Positions 1 through 9,049 of a stretch of DNA of 64,000 nucleotides are shown piece after piece. Below the pieces are notes generated by a model. The model saw only the letters and a list, made by a program, of their open reading frames with translations, was not told the DNA's origin and searched no databases. Source of the stretch: Hyphomicrobium sp. (GTDB lineage: Bacteria > Pseudomonadota > Alphaproteobacteria > Rhizobiales > Hyphomicrobiaceae); assembly GCA_022844105.1 (NCBI GenBank), contig JALHMJ010000008.1, positions 85,151-149,150 of the forward strand, in the 5' to 3' direction. The position numbers were made by a program, and so were the translations under genes. The stretch's first letter is position 1; every line of letters starts with the position of its first letter.

Positions 1-315
1 GGTATCGCGATGCAGATCGGCGATGATCTCGCCCGTGCGTTGAGCCCGTTCATCTCTCAACGGCTGACGGATTTGGAAACCGAAAAAATCATGAGCGCCT
101 TGGCCCGGGTTTTGGATGTCAACGGTGTGGTGGTGATCAATTTAAAAGGGCCTGAAAGTCTAATTCAACCGCTAGCCGATCACCTCGAGGAGCGTGGGTT
201 GAAGGTGATGCGGGACGCGCGTGACCTCCCGGAATTGCTGGTCAAGATCGATGAGTTCGAACTGAGATCTGCTGTGCCGCATTGGATCGCGCGTTTGCAG
301 GATATTGTGAAATGA
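1..315 (+). CDS. FliH-like flagellar protein, C-terminal part (partial at window edge)
   Basis: The reading frame is open to the left edge, so the true start is probably outside the window; an internal ATG lies at 10. The visible 101 residues have an alpha/beta C-terminal pattern like FliH/HrpE-type proteins: a hydrophobic strand (VNGVVVINLKG), a short helix, a second strand (LKVMRDARDL) and a closing helix ending in RSAVPHWIARLQDIV. FliH-type proteins control the flagellar export ATPase FliI. The stop overlaps the motB start by ATGA, so it belongs to the flagellar operon. The family assignment rests on fold pattern and context only and could be another small flagellar protein. Confidence 0.45.
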   Translation, partial: GIAMQIGDDLARALSPFISQRLTDLETEKIMSALARVLDVNGVVVINLKGPESLIQPLADHLEERGLKVMRDARDLPELLVKIDEFELRSAVPHWIARLQDIVK

Positions 316-1532
316 GCGACAATCACGACGATCTGGCGAAAGAAATCGTCATCGTAAAGCGGCGTCGGAGTACCGGCGAAGAAGCGCACCATGGCGGCGT
401 TTGGAAAATCGCCTATGCCGACTTCATGACGGCCATGATGGCGTTCTTTCTGGTCATGTGGCTCGTCAACATGACCGATGACAAGACCATTGTGCAAATT
501 GCAAATTACTTCAATCCGCTGCAGCTCACGGATCGCAACCAAACAGACAAGGGCCTCTACGACTCCGACCCGAGCTCCGAAGCAAAGTCGACATCGGACG
601 ACACGAAACGGTCACAGGGTGACAAGAAGCCTCGCTCTCCGGGACAGGCGCGCATGGAGAAAGCGCGAAAGGAAAAGGCCGCTGCGCAAGAGGCAAAGTT
701 GTTTGTTGATCCGCTGAAGACATTGGATGGGGTCGCCAAGTCGGACGATGGGGCCATTCCAGAGGCTGGTCCGGAAGAAAACCTTGTAGGTATCGACGAG
801 CAGGCAATGCCGCGTCAACTCCTGCCAACGGGGCCTGACACGTTTGATCCGTTTGATCCTTTCATGGAAAAGAGCATGCAGCCTCCGACGAAACACTTGT
901 CATCGAGGCCGAAACCCACTGGTGCCGAGGCGCCCCTGAGCGACAAGAAGAACGCCGAGAATTCATTGGTTTCTCAGCCGGAGCGTCGCGCGGCCTCAAC
1001 GAAAGAGGACGAGACCGCAATTAAGCAAGGCGATCTGACTGAGAACAATTCCAGCGCCGCCGACGCGACGAAGATTGTCGCTGCCGCTATCCGGAAGTCC
1101 GTCGAAAAGGCCATTGCGGGGCTAAGGCAGGCTCGCCCCGAGCTTCAAGTTGATGTGGTTCCTGAAGGAGTGCTGATCTCGATCATGGACAACGACAAAT
1201 TTGCGATGTTCAAGTTGAGTTCGGCGGAGCCTGTTCCAGAAGCCGTCAGGCTTATCGACCGGCTGGGAAAAATCATCATTGAAAGCAAAAAGAAGGTTGC
1301 GATACGTGGGCATACCGACTCAAGGCAGTTCAAGTCGTCAAGCTATGATAATTGGCGGCTCTCGACGGCAAGAGCGCATATGGCCCACTACATGGTGCGC
1401 AGAGCTGGACTGGAAGACAGTCACCTCGTCAAAATTGAAGGGTTCGCGGATTCACAATTGCTGAAGCCCAGTGATCCGTTCGCCGCAGAAAACCGGCGGA
1501 TCGAGTTTCTGCTGAGGGTCAATCAGCCATGA
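312..1532 (+). CDS. motB: Flagellar motor stator protein MotB
   Basis: MotB anchors the proton-channel stator to peptidoglycan. An N-terminal plug/TM region with WKIAYADFMTAMMAFFLVMW (about residues 32-51) carries the MotB signature, in which the Asp after YA is the proton-binding residue. A long low-complexity charged linker follows, then a C-terminal OmpA-like peptidoglycan-binding domain with GHTDSRQF and NRRIEFLL. At 406 residues it has the extended linker usual in rhizobial MotB. An ATG at 312 overlapping the previous stop is preferred over the upstream TTG at 282. Its 3' end overlaps motC by ATGA. MotA is not in the window. Confidence 0.95.
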   Translation: MSDNHDDLAKEIVIVKRRRSTGEEAHHGGVWKIAYADFMTAMMAFFLVMWLVNMTDDKTIVQIANYFNPLQLTDRNQTDKGLYDSDPSSEAKSTSDDTKRSQGDKKPRSPGQARMEKARKEKAAAQEAKLFVDPLKTLDGVAKSDDGAIPEAGPEENLVGIDEQAMPRQLLPTGPDTFDPFDPFMEKSMQPPTKHLSSRPKPTGAEAPLSDKKNAENSLVSQPERRAASTKEDETAIKQGDLTENNSSAADATKIVAAAIRKSVEKAIAGLRQARPELQVDVVPEGVLISIMDNDKFAMFKLSSAEPVPEAVRLIDRLGKIIIESKKKVAIRGHTDSRQFKSSSYDNWRLSTARAHMAHYMVRRAGLEDSHLVKIEGFADSQLLKPSDPFAAENRRIEFLLRVNQP

Positions 1533-2743
1533 TTTCAGTCTTCGCAGCGGTGTTGATCTCTTTGCCGTGGATGTCTGAAGCGGGCGAACCTGATGCCGAT
1601 GCCAAATTGCAACCGAAATTTGCAGTCAGTTCTATTGCCAAAGCTGTGCGGGAATACGTGCGTCAGGGCGATGCCGCGTTGTCGGGAGGGCCAAAGGCGA
1701 TCGCCGAGAGGCAGGAACTTTCGCGTCGTATCGCAGCAGAATTTGCTTCCGAGCGGTCGACGACTTGGGAATCTCCAGGGAATGCAGCGGAATTAATGCG
1801 CTTTGTTCTGTTTGGCGGATCTTCTGAGATTCTAAAAAAGGCCTTAGAAGCCGGGTCGTTTCCCCAGCCATTCGCGCGAACAGCAATGGGGATCGTAGCC
1901 TTTTCTGAACGCCGGCTGGATGTTGCGCGCGAATATCTCATCGAATCCCCCGGTGCCGTTCTTCCCGACCAAGTCGAGGACCCGCTGGCCTTGATCAAGG
2001 GCACACTCTTGTCGGCAAGCGACGCCGACAAAGCAATCGCCTACTTTCGCAGAACGGAACTGGCGGCTCCAGGTACGGCACTTGAGGAAGCCGCCATGCG
2101 ACAGCATGTGATGACCTTGATCCGGCATGGAAGGGTCAGCACCGCCTTGGATAAGCTCAAGGTCTATGTGCGGCGTTTTCCCAATTCGATCTACTGGCGG
2201 CAGTTTCGTACGGTTGCTGCGAAGACGCTGGCCAGAAGCACCGGATTCGATGCAGCGGATTTTTCCCGACTCAACGGCGAAAGTTTCTCGGCGGTAAGTC
2301 TGCGGAAGTTGCGAGAGTTCGCGCTTGAAGTCTGTAAGCAGCTTGTGATGGTTGGATCGCTTGAAAGTGCCCTGCTGGTGATCGATTCAGCAATGGGAAA
2401 ATTGGACCAGTCATCCGACCTCAGGCGCAGCGCGGAACTCTACCGCAATCTTGCCGCTGCGATCGTAGCTGACCCTCGTGCGGCGGAACGTGGCCTGCGA
2501 GCACTTGATATTAAGGGATTCCCAGAGGACGAGCAGTCGCTGGTGAATGCCGGCATTGCGATGGCCTTGAATGTGCAGAAGGGCTACCGGAACCCCACGC
2601 CAGCAAGCAGTGACGGGCCAGCAATTCCGCGACATCCGCCGGTGGACGTTCAGCGTGTGCAGCCATTGCCTGATCAACTGAATGAGAGAGCGAAAGGTGC
2701 GATGGAGCTTGCGCAGAAAAAACTGAATGAGGCTCGCCCATGA
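1529..2743 (+). CDS. motC: Motility protein MotC (rhizobial periplasmic motor protein)
   Basis: This 404-residue protein has an N-terminal hydrophobic export signal (MISVFAAVLISLPWMSEAG) and a helical, TPR-like body. Its size and position directly after motB and before fliK/motD match MotC, a periplasmic protein found in rhizobia and relatives that stabilises or modulates the MotB stator. Start and stop codons both overlap the neighbours by ATGA, so translation is coupled. Identification is based mainly on gene order and the exported helical architecture. Confidence 0.85.
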   Translation: MISVFAAVLISLPWMSEAGEPDADAKLQPKFAVSSIAKAVREYVRQGDAALSGGPKAIAERQELSRRIAAEFASERSTTWESPGNAAELMRFVLFGGSSEILKKALEAGSFPQPFARTAMGIVAFSERRLDVAREYLIESPGAVLPDQVEDPLALIKGTLLSASDADKAIAYFRRTELAAPGTALEEAAMRQHVMTLIRHGRVSTALDKLKVYVRRFPNSIYWRQFRTVAAKTLARSTGFDAADFSRLNGESFSAVSLRKLREFALEVCKQLVMVGSLESALLVIDSAMGKLDQSSDLRRSAELYRNLAAAIVADPRAAERGLRALDIKGFPEDEQSLVNAGIAMALNVQKGYRNPTPASSDGPAIPRHPPVDVQRVQPLPDQLNERAKGAMELAQKKLNEARP

Positions 2744-4131
2744 TGGTCACCTCACTTCCAGCAGCTCAGCCAGTCGGGGGGCCGACACCGGCGTCACCGC
2801 GAGTAGCAGATTTGGGCGTGGGCGCTTCCGCCGGATTTGAAGAGACGCTCCTCGACAGCGAAGCGGCCCCTGTTGCACGCGATCTTGAAGTCGTCGCCGA
2901 TCCCGTTTTCATGAATGGAATGTATTTCTTGAACCCGCCGCATGTGCCGGGCGACGCAACGGATGCGCAAATACCAACCCAAGAACGCTCGCAACCTGCC
3001 GATGATCTCGAGCAGAGCCTTGCACCGTTTTACGATTTGGCGTTCGGACAGACCCTGACCATGACGTTGCCGCGGACCCAAGCGTTCGATCCGATAACGC
3101 AGTCCGTTCCGGCGAATGAAGAGACATTTCGCGCCGTCGTAGCGGCATCTGACAACTTCGGCAAGACTGCACAGCCTATTGAGGTATCCGGTTCCGCACG
3201 AGAGCAACCCAGGTTCGATCCCCTGGCGAATGTTCCCGTTCTGATGGACGGCGCCAAGGTACTGTCCGTCAGCAGCAAGGCATTTCACGCACCCTTCATT
3301 CTGGCCCGGCCGGCCGGCTCTCAAATTCCAGCAGCGACACTTGAAGATGTCGTTGGCAATCATGATCCGGTAATTGGAAATGACGGTTCCACAAACGACA
3401 GATCGCGCGGTTTCTCGGTTGTCAGTCTCGACAGAATGTTTGCGACGGCTGTGCCGATTGAGGCTGTTGACAGCCAGCAAAGCCGGCTCAATCAGCCGGT
3501 TGCCAACTCGCATATCGTTGCATCGTTGGTTGGCTCGAGTGCAAAGCCCGATTGGCCTCAACCCGAGATGGGTGTGCGCACGGAAGGCACCGTGGTGCAG
3601 CAGCTAACCTCTGCGTTCCAATCCCTCCTTGAAGGCGATGGTGGTGTTGCGACGGAAGAGTCTGGACCGACGGTTGCCAACGGATCGTTTAGTTTTCAGC
3701 CAAAGTTGCGCGTCTTAGACATTGTGCTGCAACCACAAGAGCTCGGGCGAGTCTCGATTCGGATGCGTCTGAGTGGGAGTGGGTTGAGCGTGTTGCTCGA
3801 GGCTGAGAATGCCGCAACGCGACAGCTCTTGCAGCAAGAGGCTGGCTTGTTGTCGGAGCGCATGAGTGCGGATGGCTATGACGTGGAGAACTTCGCCGTG
3901 CAGCAGTTATTCATAACGCCGCCGCCGACAAAGCCGAATGCTGTTCACGGTCCGGTTGACGTCTTTCAAGGACCGGGCGGCGGAGCACATCCGGGGGCAG
4001 GTGGAGCAGGAGGGCAGGGTGCGGAAAATCAAAGGCCGCGTAATCGTGAACCCGTCGGCCTGATCGAAGGCACCAGTCTTGCCGAACCAGCCGAGCCTGC
4101 ACGCGACGCGCGCAACCATCTCTATGTTTAG
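2740..4131 (+). CDS. fliK: Flagellar hook-length control protein FliK (MotD)
   Basis: FliK measures hook length and switches export specificity. The 463-residue protein is Pro/Gly/Ser-rich and poorly ordered through the first 300 residues. It then shows the conserved FliK C-terminal domain: LDIVLQPQELGRVSIRMRL, then LSVLLEAENAATRQLLQQE and a segment ending in FAVQQL. The Gly-rich tail after residue 415 is unusual but compatible. It sits third in the motB-motC-motD order; rhizobial MotD was renamed FliK. ATG at 2740 overlaps motC by ATGA. Confidence 0.9.
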   Translation: MMVTSLPAAQPVGGPTPASPRVADLGVGASAGFEETLLDSEAAPVARDLEVVADPVFMNGMYFLNPPHVPGDATDAQIPTQERSQPADDLEQSLAPFYDLAFGQTLTMTLPRTQAFDPITQSVPANEETFRAVVAASDNFGKTAQPIEVSGSAREQPRFDPLANVPVLMDGAKVLSVSSKAFHAPFILARPAGSQIPAATLEDVVGNHDPVIGNDGSTNDRSRGFSVVSLDRMFATAVPIEAVDSQQSRLNQPVANSHIVASLVGSSAKPDWPQPEMGVRTEGTVVQQLTSAFQSLLEGDGGVATEESGPTVANGSFSFQPKLRVLDIVLQPQELGRVSIRMRLSGSGLSVLLEAENAATRQLLQQEAGLLSERMSADGYDVENFAVQQLFITPPPTKPNAVHGPVDVFQGPGGGAHPGAGGAGGQGAENQRPRNREPVGLIEGTSLAEPAEPARDARNHLYV

Positions 4132-4142
4132 GGTGACTAGCT

Positions 4143-4517
4143 ATGGTGGCACCAAAGCTCGACGGTCCATACAAGCTCATCGTTGACGATGTAAAGTCCG
4201 CGACCAAAGCCAGCAGTTGCGGCGTCTGGGCCCTTGGTTCATTGCGGCAAGATGGGCGGTTTGTCGTATCATTTGTTGGCGCCAGCTACGGCGAGCCGGT
4301 CCGTGATCTATGCGCATGCATCGGAACAGCGCCGCAGTTTAAATGGAAAGCGACACCTGAGCCCGAAATGGCTTTTCTGCATCTGTGCGAGCTATTCCAC
4401 AATTTCCATCCTAGTGGAAATTTTTCCCATCCCGAGCGTCCCAACGGCAGCCGTCTGCGCTGTCCCTATTGTGAACCTGTTCGTTTGCGGCCTCTAGCAA
4501 CCGCAAGGCATCGATAA
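4143..4517 (+). CDS. Hypothetical protein after fliK
   Basis: A 124-residue ORF begins 12 bases after the fliK stop on the same strand. Residues 1-90 look protein-like, with alternating hydrophobic strands (YKLIVDDV, FVVSFVGASYG) and two Cys near residue 57; the last 35 residues become basic and low in structure. No family was recognised. The 3' end overlaps a minus-strand ORF (4411-4680), so its true C-terminus or even one of the pair may be wrong. It could be an additional member of the flagellar operon. Confidence 0.5.
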   Translation: MVAPKLDGPYKLIVDDVKSATKASSCGVWALGSLRQDGRFVVSFVGASYGEPVRDLCACIGTAPQFKWKATPEPEMAFLHLCELFHNFHPSGNFSHPERPNGSRLRCPYCEPVRLRPLATARHR

Positions 4518-4680
4518 GCGCAGAGCGATAGCCGGCGTGCCAATAAGCTCGCTCCGGCGAAGCGGCATCGAGATGGCGCTGCTGAGCCAGTTCGACAGCA
4601 TTTGCTCCGCTGTCGATCAATGCGGATACCGCGTCAATTCGATTGAGTATCGTTTTTATCTTCCGGTCCATCTCTTTCAC
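4411..4680 (-). CDS. Small helical hypothetical protein
   Basis: An 89-residue minus-strand ORF encodes an amphipathic, probably all-helical protein (MDRKIKTILNRIDAVSALID, then YRSALIDALRLLEAANEQVH). Its composition is more protein-like than a random frame. The last 15 residues are less convincing and overlap the 3' end of the convergent ORF 4143-4517. An alternative start is the ATG three codons in. No family is recognised; its place inside the flagellar locus suggests but does not prove a motility link. Confidence 0.45.
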   Translation of the reverse strand: MKEMDRKIKTILNRIDAVSALIDSGANAVELAQQRHLDAASPERAYWHAGYRSALIDALRLLEAANEQVHNRDSADGCRWDARDGKNFH

Positions 4681-4905
4681 CGCTGGTAGCCGATGAAATG
4701 AGTGTGTCAGAACCTCATTTGGATCGCGCGAAGACAGACGCGAAAAACCGCAGTACTTTGTTTACAACTCTCTAACGGTTTCCCTGTGCGGACATCACGC
4801 AATTACTAAGCAATACTATGTGGTCTTCGGCGGGGTGCTCTTTTCCTCAATATTCTGAGCCAAGAAATTGTTGAATAACGCTGAGAACGAGTCTGGAACA
4901 GCGGA

Positions 4906-5307
4906 TTATCGCTGACTGTCTGCGAGAGCAATTTGCATGGCTATGGTTCGACAATAGGTGCTGCTGCCTAAAGAAGCCGTATCCAGCTTATCCGCGAAGT
5001 CGGGCACCATCTGCGTGAAGCGCAGTCCTAGTCGGTTGCCACGCACCCAGGCGACAGTTGCGAACGCCGCTGAAGCATCGGGCCATTCAAAATAGACCGT
5101 TTCGCCGACTTCCAACATCAGCCCGTTGGCGATTTTGCACTGTGCCCCCGCCGCAGAGGCATCCGAGATTGTCCCGAACACTGTGCTGCGGGATGCACCA
5201 ATCTTGCACAAAGCATCACAGGGTTGTCGACGATGAGCACGATCGTTTTCCCCTGCACGATTGTTATGCGTTCGACGTCCGATCGGTCGTTCCATTGCGA
5301 CACTCAT
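4906..5307 (-). CDS. PilZ-domain protein
   Basis: The start is set at 5307 (MSVAMERPIGRRTHNN), because the upstream 22 codons lack family character; this gives 133 residues. The body shows the PilZ pattern: basic N-terminal residues, then FGTISDASAAGAQCKI, matching the D-x-S-x-x-G core, then VYFEWPDASAAFATVAWVRGNRLGLRF, a beta-barrel run. PilZ proteins bind cyclic-di-GMP and often tune flagellar motility. It lies opposite to the flagellar operon, divergent from ftcR with about 220 bases between, which probably holds both promoters. The second basic motif is degenerate, so c-di-GMP binding is not assured. Confidence 0.7.
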   Translation of the reverse strand: MSVAMERPIGRRTHNNRAGENDRAHRRQPCDALCKIGASRSTVFGTISDASAAGAQCKIANGLMLEVGETVYFEWPDASAAFATVAWVRGNRLGLRFTQMVPDFADKLDTASLGSSTYCRTIAMQIALADSQR

Positions 5308-5529
5308 TTCCGCTCCACTTTCGTATTGAGGTCGATGTCGCAAGAACGCTGCCACGCCGATCAGATCGATCATCTATAAGACAAATGATAGCATTCGTCT
5401 TTTGATCTCTAATTGATGCATTGCTACAAATAATTGATTTCAATGACTTTTGTGGCTTCTGGGCGATCAGGCGTCGGACCCGTTGAAGTTACTCTCAGGT
5501 CAAGCTTATTGATTCGCATGGGGGGCATG

Positions 5530-6276
5530 ATGATCGTGCTGATTGAAACGCGTTTGTCCGTGGCAGAAGCATATTTGGACGGTCTTGAGAGGTTGGGCGT
5601 TGCTGGGCTGCTTCTCGAGCCAGCAGCATTTGCAAACTGGGTGGGGGCGTTGGGGCCGCAGGAATTCGCAGCCGTTGAGGCTGTGGTGGCCGGAGATTTC
5701 GTTGGTCGGGAAACGATCAGTCGTAAAACGGCCAAGCTTGGCGGTGTTCCGCTGGTGGCGCTGCTCGACAAGCGATCGTTGGAGGAAACCTTGTTGCTTT
5801 TCTCCGCGGGCTTCGATGACGTTATCGGAAAGCCAGTGCACGTACGCGAAATTCTCGCACGTATCCACCGTATATCAGGCCGGCGTAAGTCAATACCTCG
5901 CGACGATACACTGAGTGATCTGCAGGTTTTTTGCGACGGCCGCGATCCAATCGTAAGCGGAGAGACGCTGTGTCTGCCAAGGCGCGAGCGCCGAATTCTG
6001 GAATGCCTTGATCAGACTGAAGGCGCTTGGATCACCAAAACGCAGCTGTTCAATCGTGTCTACGGGGTGTTCAACGACCAGTATGACGAGAGCGTCATTG
6101 AAAGCCACATTTGCCGGCTTCGCCGCAGGCTGAAAATGGCGCTCGGATATGATCCCGTCGAATCGCAACGCTATCTCGGTTACCGATTGAAACTTAAGAG
6201 CGGTGATTTGCCTGCGCCACGTGGTGCAAGCCCTACGCAAACGCGATTCGATAGCATCGCCGAAGCAGTCGGTTGA
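5530..6276 (+). CDS. ftcR: Flagellar transcriptional regulator FtcR/Rem (orphan OmpR-type)
   Basis: An OmpR-like two-domain protein of about 248 residues. The N-terminal receiver-like domain lacks the acidic pair and the usual D-x-x-M-P-G stretch. The C-terminal winged helix is clear: LPRRERRILECL, then VIESHICRLRRRLKMALGYD and YLGYRL. FtcR (Rem) is the orphan activator of flagellar class genes in rhizobia and Brucella, and its position before flgE is the conserved one. ATG at 5530 (MIVLIETRLS) fits the family start and follows a G-rich ribosome-binding stretch; ATG 5527 is equally possible. Confidence 0.88.
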   Translation: MIVLIETRLSVAEAYLDGLERLGVAGLLLEPAAFANWVGALGPQEFAAVEAVVAGDFVGRETISRKTAKLGGVPLVALLDKRSLEETLLLFSAGFDDVIGKPVHVREILARIHRISGRRKSIPRDDTLSDLQVFCDGRDPIVSGETLCLPRRERRILECLDQTEGAWITKTQLFNRVYGVFNDQYDESVIESHICRLRRRLKMALGYDPVESQRYLGYRLKLKSGDLPAPRGASPTQTRFDSIAEAVG

Positions 6277-6292
6277 TTCTTCGGGGCGACAA

Positions 6293-7546
6293 ATGAGCAT
6301 TTATGGAACTATGCGAACCAGTGTTTCTGGGATGTCGGCTCAGGCTGATCGTCTGAGTACGATTGGTGATAACGTCGCCAACGTCTCGACGACTGGGTAC
6401 AAAAGGGTATCGACGGAATTTTCGACCCTCATCCTGCAGGCGGTTGGGACGAATTACGAATCCGGTTCGGTGGAAACGAATGTTCGGCGCGCGGTCTCTT
6501 CTCAGGGGACCTTCAACTACTCAAGCGCTGTCACGGATCTCGCGATTAATGGGCAGGGGTTCTTCGTTGTTGAGGGCCCAGGCTCGGAAATTCTGCTGAC
6601 GCGTGCTGGTGCCTTCACCCCGAATGGAGCGGGAGAACTTGTCAACTCCGCTGGCGCGAAGCTGATGGGATACAACCTCGAAAACTGGTCGGGCGGTGTC
6701 GTTGTCAATGGACCGGCAGGGCTGGAGCCGGTCCGCCTCAGTCAGCTCAGTTTGACGGCGATTCCATCGAATGCGGGTTCGCTGCTTGCCAATCTGCCCG
6801 CAGATGCGCCAGTAATTCCGGCGGCAAATGTGCCTTCGACAAACGCGGGGTCGGCCGATTATTCGGCGCGGACGTCGCTCGTGTCGTACGACGCGCTTGG
6901 CCGCGAGGTGACGCTGGACGTCTACTTCGCCAAGACCGCGCCGGAAACGTGGCAAGTCGCCGTGTTCGATCGGGCGACGGCCGCGTCTGGTGGGCCCTTC
7001 CCATACACAGCGCCGGCTCTTGCAACGACGACCTTGTCCTTCGACCCTGCCAATGGACGCCTATCCGGGGCGGGGGCTATCGCTGTTCCGGTGCCGGGTG
7101 GCTCGACCGTCGATCTTGATATGGCAGCCATGACGCAATACGCCGGAGATTTCACGGTGGTGAACGGGGAGATCAATGGAACAGCGGCCGTTCCGGTTTC
7201 CAAGTTCGAAATGTCGAACGATGGCGTTCTTGTGGCTGTTTATGGGAATGGGTCGCGCGTTCCGATTTTCCAGGTTCCGTTGGCGCGGGTGAATAGTCCA
7301 GACAATCTCGCTGCGGTGTCCGGCAATACATTTTTGCCGAGTTCGACCTCGGGAGATATGCAAATAGGTCTTGCAGGCGACGCTGGTCTTGGCTCGATCC
7401 TCTCGGGTGCACTCGAGCAGTCGACCGTTGATATAGCCGGTGAAATGACGGCGATGATCGAAGCGCAGCGCAATTACACGGCCAATTCCCGCGTGTTCCA
7501 GACGGGAGCCGATCTCGCGGAAGTGGCTGTGAACTTGCGCGGCTGA
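6293..7546 (+). CDS. flgE: Flagellar hook protein FlgE
   Basis: FlgE polymerises into the hook that joins rod and filament. The N-terminus carries the axial-protein rod motif (SGMSAQADRLSTIGDNVANV, then STTGYKR). The C-terminus ends with the matching helix (MIEAQRNYTANSRVFQTG, then VAVNLRG). The central variable region contains LTRAGAFTPNG. At 417 residues it is typical of alphaproteobacteria. ATG 6293 (MSIYGTMRTS) is chosen over an upstream start at 6203 that would overlap ftcR. The neighbours flgK and flgL follow at once. Confidence 0.95.
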   Translation: MSIYGTMRTSVSGMSAQADRLSTIGDNVANVSTTGYKRVSTEFSTLILQAVGTNYESGSVETNVRRAVSSQGTFNYSSAVTDLAINGQGFFVVEGPGSEILLTRAGAFTPNGAGELVNSAGAKLMGYNLENWSGGVVVNGPAGLEPVRLSQLSLTAIPSNAGSLLANLPADAPVIPAANVPSTNAGSADYSARTSLVSYDALGREVTLDVYFAKTAPETWQVAVFDRATAASGGPFPYTAPALATTTLSFDPANGRLSGAGAIAVPVPGGSTVDLDMAAMTQYAGDFTVVNGEINGTAAVPVSKFEMSNDGVLVAVYGNGSRVPIFQVPLARVNSPDNLAAVSGNTFLPSSTSGDMQIGLAGDAGLGSILSGALEQSTVDIAGEMTAMIEAQRNYTANSRVFQTGADLAEVAVNLRG

Positions 7547-7577
7547 CGCTGCCAATTAAAGGCGGGGGAACAATCTG

Positions 7578-9047
7578 ATGTCGCTCGGGTCGGCTTGGTC
7601 GATTGGTCTTTCCGGTCTCTCGACGGCTTCCGATCAGATGGCATTGGTGTCGCGAAACGTTGCGCGCGCCGGAGATTCGAACGCCTCCCGAAAAGTCGGC
7701 GAACAGGTGACGATCGGCACGGGAGCCGTGCGACTGGCGGTCGTGGGGCGCGTCGACGATCCGATTCTGCTTGAAGGACTGCTATCGGCCAGATCCGACC
7801 ATAGCGGAGAAAGCGTCACGTCGAGTGCGCTCGATCGGCTCCACGCCGTCGTCATGGATCCAGAGCTCAAGCGTTCGCCTGCATCGTTGATTTCGGTGCT
7901 CGAAAGTAACATCCGCCTTTTGGCAAATGATCCAGCTAATCGCGCGGCCGGCTTACAAGTGTTGGATTCGGCTCACGGCATTTCGGATGCGCTCAACTCT
8001 GCAAGTGCCGTTATCAGCAGTGTCCGCTCGGACGCTGATCGGGCAATTGCCGATAGCGTCCAATCTCTAAACTCGGCGCTCAGGGAATTGGAGTCCGTCA
8101 ATCGGCAAATTGTGTCGTCGCCACCGCAAGCCGATACCACGGATCAATTGGATAAACGCGACGCAATACTCAAAACGTTGGCCGATTACGTGGGCGTGCG
8201 GGTCGTGCCGCGAGGGGCTAGCGACATTACTGTCTATACCGATGGTGGGGTTGTGTTGTTCGAGACGTCCGCGCGCGCCGTAACGTTCACACCAAGTGGA
8301 GGACTGGGGCCGGGGGTTAGCGGAAGTTCGGTGACGATAGACGGTGTCGATGTGACCGGGCCTGGTGCGGTCATGCCGTTACGGTCCGGCAGCATCGTTG
8401 CCCAAGTCAATATCCGCGACAGCGTTGCGCCAACGTTTCAAACGCAAATCGACGAGATCGCTCGTGGCTTGATCGAGGCCTTCGCGGACGCGGACCGAAG
8501 CGGCGGCGGCAAACCTGACATTCCAGGTCTGTTCACGTGGGTTGGCGGCGCGGTTCCTCCGACCGGCGCAGCAGTCCCGGGTCTGGCGGCAAGAATAGCG
8601 GTCAATTCACAGATTGATCCGGGGCAGGGTGGCAGCCTCAATTATCTGCGAGACGGTGGAGCATCGGCGCCGGCAGACCCCAACTACAATGCCAATCCAT
8701 CTGGGGCATCGGGCTTTTCCGGCCGGCTGCTGGAGCTTGTGGCGAACCTGAGTTCGACACGCGCTTTCGACCCTGCCAGTGAATTGCGCCCGGGATCAAG
8801 CCTCAAGGATTTTTCGTCCCAGAGCGTCGGCTGGATCGACGAACTGCGGCAGACGTCGACGTCCCAACTTGAGGTCCGCACCGTAATCAAAGATCGCTCC
8901 AGCGAAAGTCTTCTCAGCGTCACCGGAGTTAATCTAGATCAGGAAATGGCCGATTTACTGCGGTTCGAACAGTCCTTTCAGGCATCGAGCCGGCTCATCG
9001 CCACGATTGACCAGATGTTGAAATCCATCCTGGAGGTTGCGCGCTAG
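7578..9047 (+). CDS. flgK: Flagellar hook-associated protein 1 FlgK
   Basis: FlgK forms the first hook-filament junction zone. The 489-residue product has the axial N-terminus (SIGLSGLSTASDQMALVSRN), a coiled-coil region including LNSALRELESVNRQI and DTTDQLDKRDAILKTLADYV, a hallmark of FlgK, and the C-terminal helix (GVNLDQEMADLLRFEQSFQA). A GGGGGAA-type ribosome-binding site precedes ATG 7578. It is two bases from flgL. Confidence 0.94.
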   Translation: MSLGSAWSIGLSGLSTASDQMALVSRNVARAGDSNASRKVGEQVTIGTGAVRLAVVGRVDDPILLEGLLSARSDHSGESVTSSALDRLHAVVMDPELKRSPASLISVLESNIRLLANDPANRAAGLQVLDSAHGISDALNSASAVISSVRSDADRAIADSVQSLNSALRELESVNRQIVSSPPQADTTDQLDKRDAILKTLADYVGVRVVPRGASDITVYTDGGVVLFETSARAVTFTPSGGLGPGVSGSSVTIDGVDVTGPGAVMPLRSGSIVAQVNIRDSVAPTFQTQIDEIARGLIEAFADADRSGGGKPDIPGLFTWVGGAVPPTGAAVPGLAARIAVNSQIDPGQGGSLNYLRDGGASAPADPNYNANPSGASGFSGRLLELVANLSSTRAFDPASELRPGSSLKDFSSQSVGWIDELRQTSTSQLEVRTVIKDRSSESLLSVTGVNLDQEMADLLRFEQSFQASSRLIATIDQMLKSILEVAR

Positions 9048-9049
9048 CC

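Noticed and set aside
2794..3561. A 255-codon minus-strand frame inside fliK
   Set aside because: Antisense to fliK, rich in Arg/Cys and without a domain; a shadow of the GC-rich coding strand.
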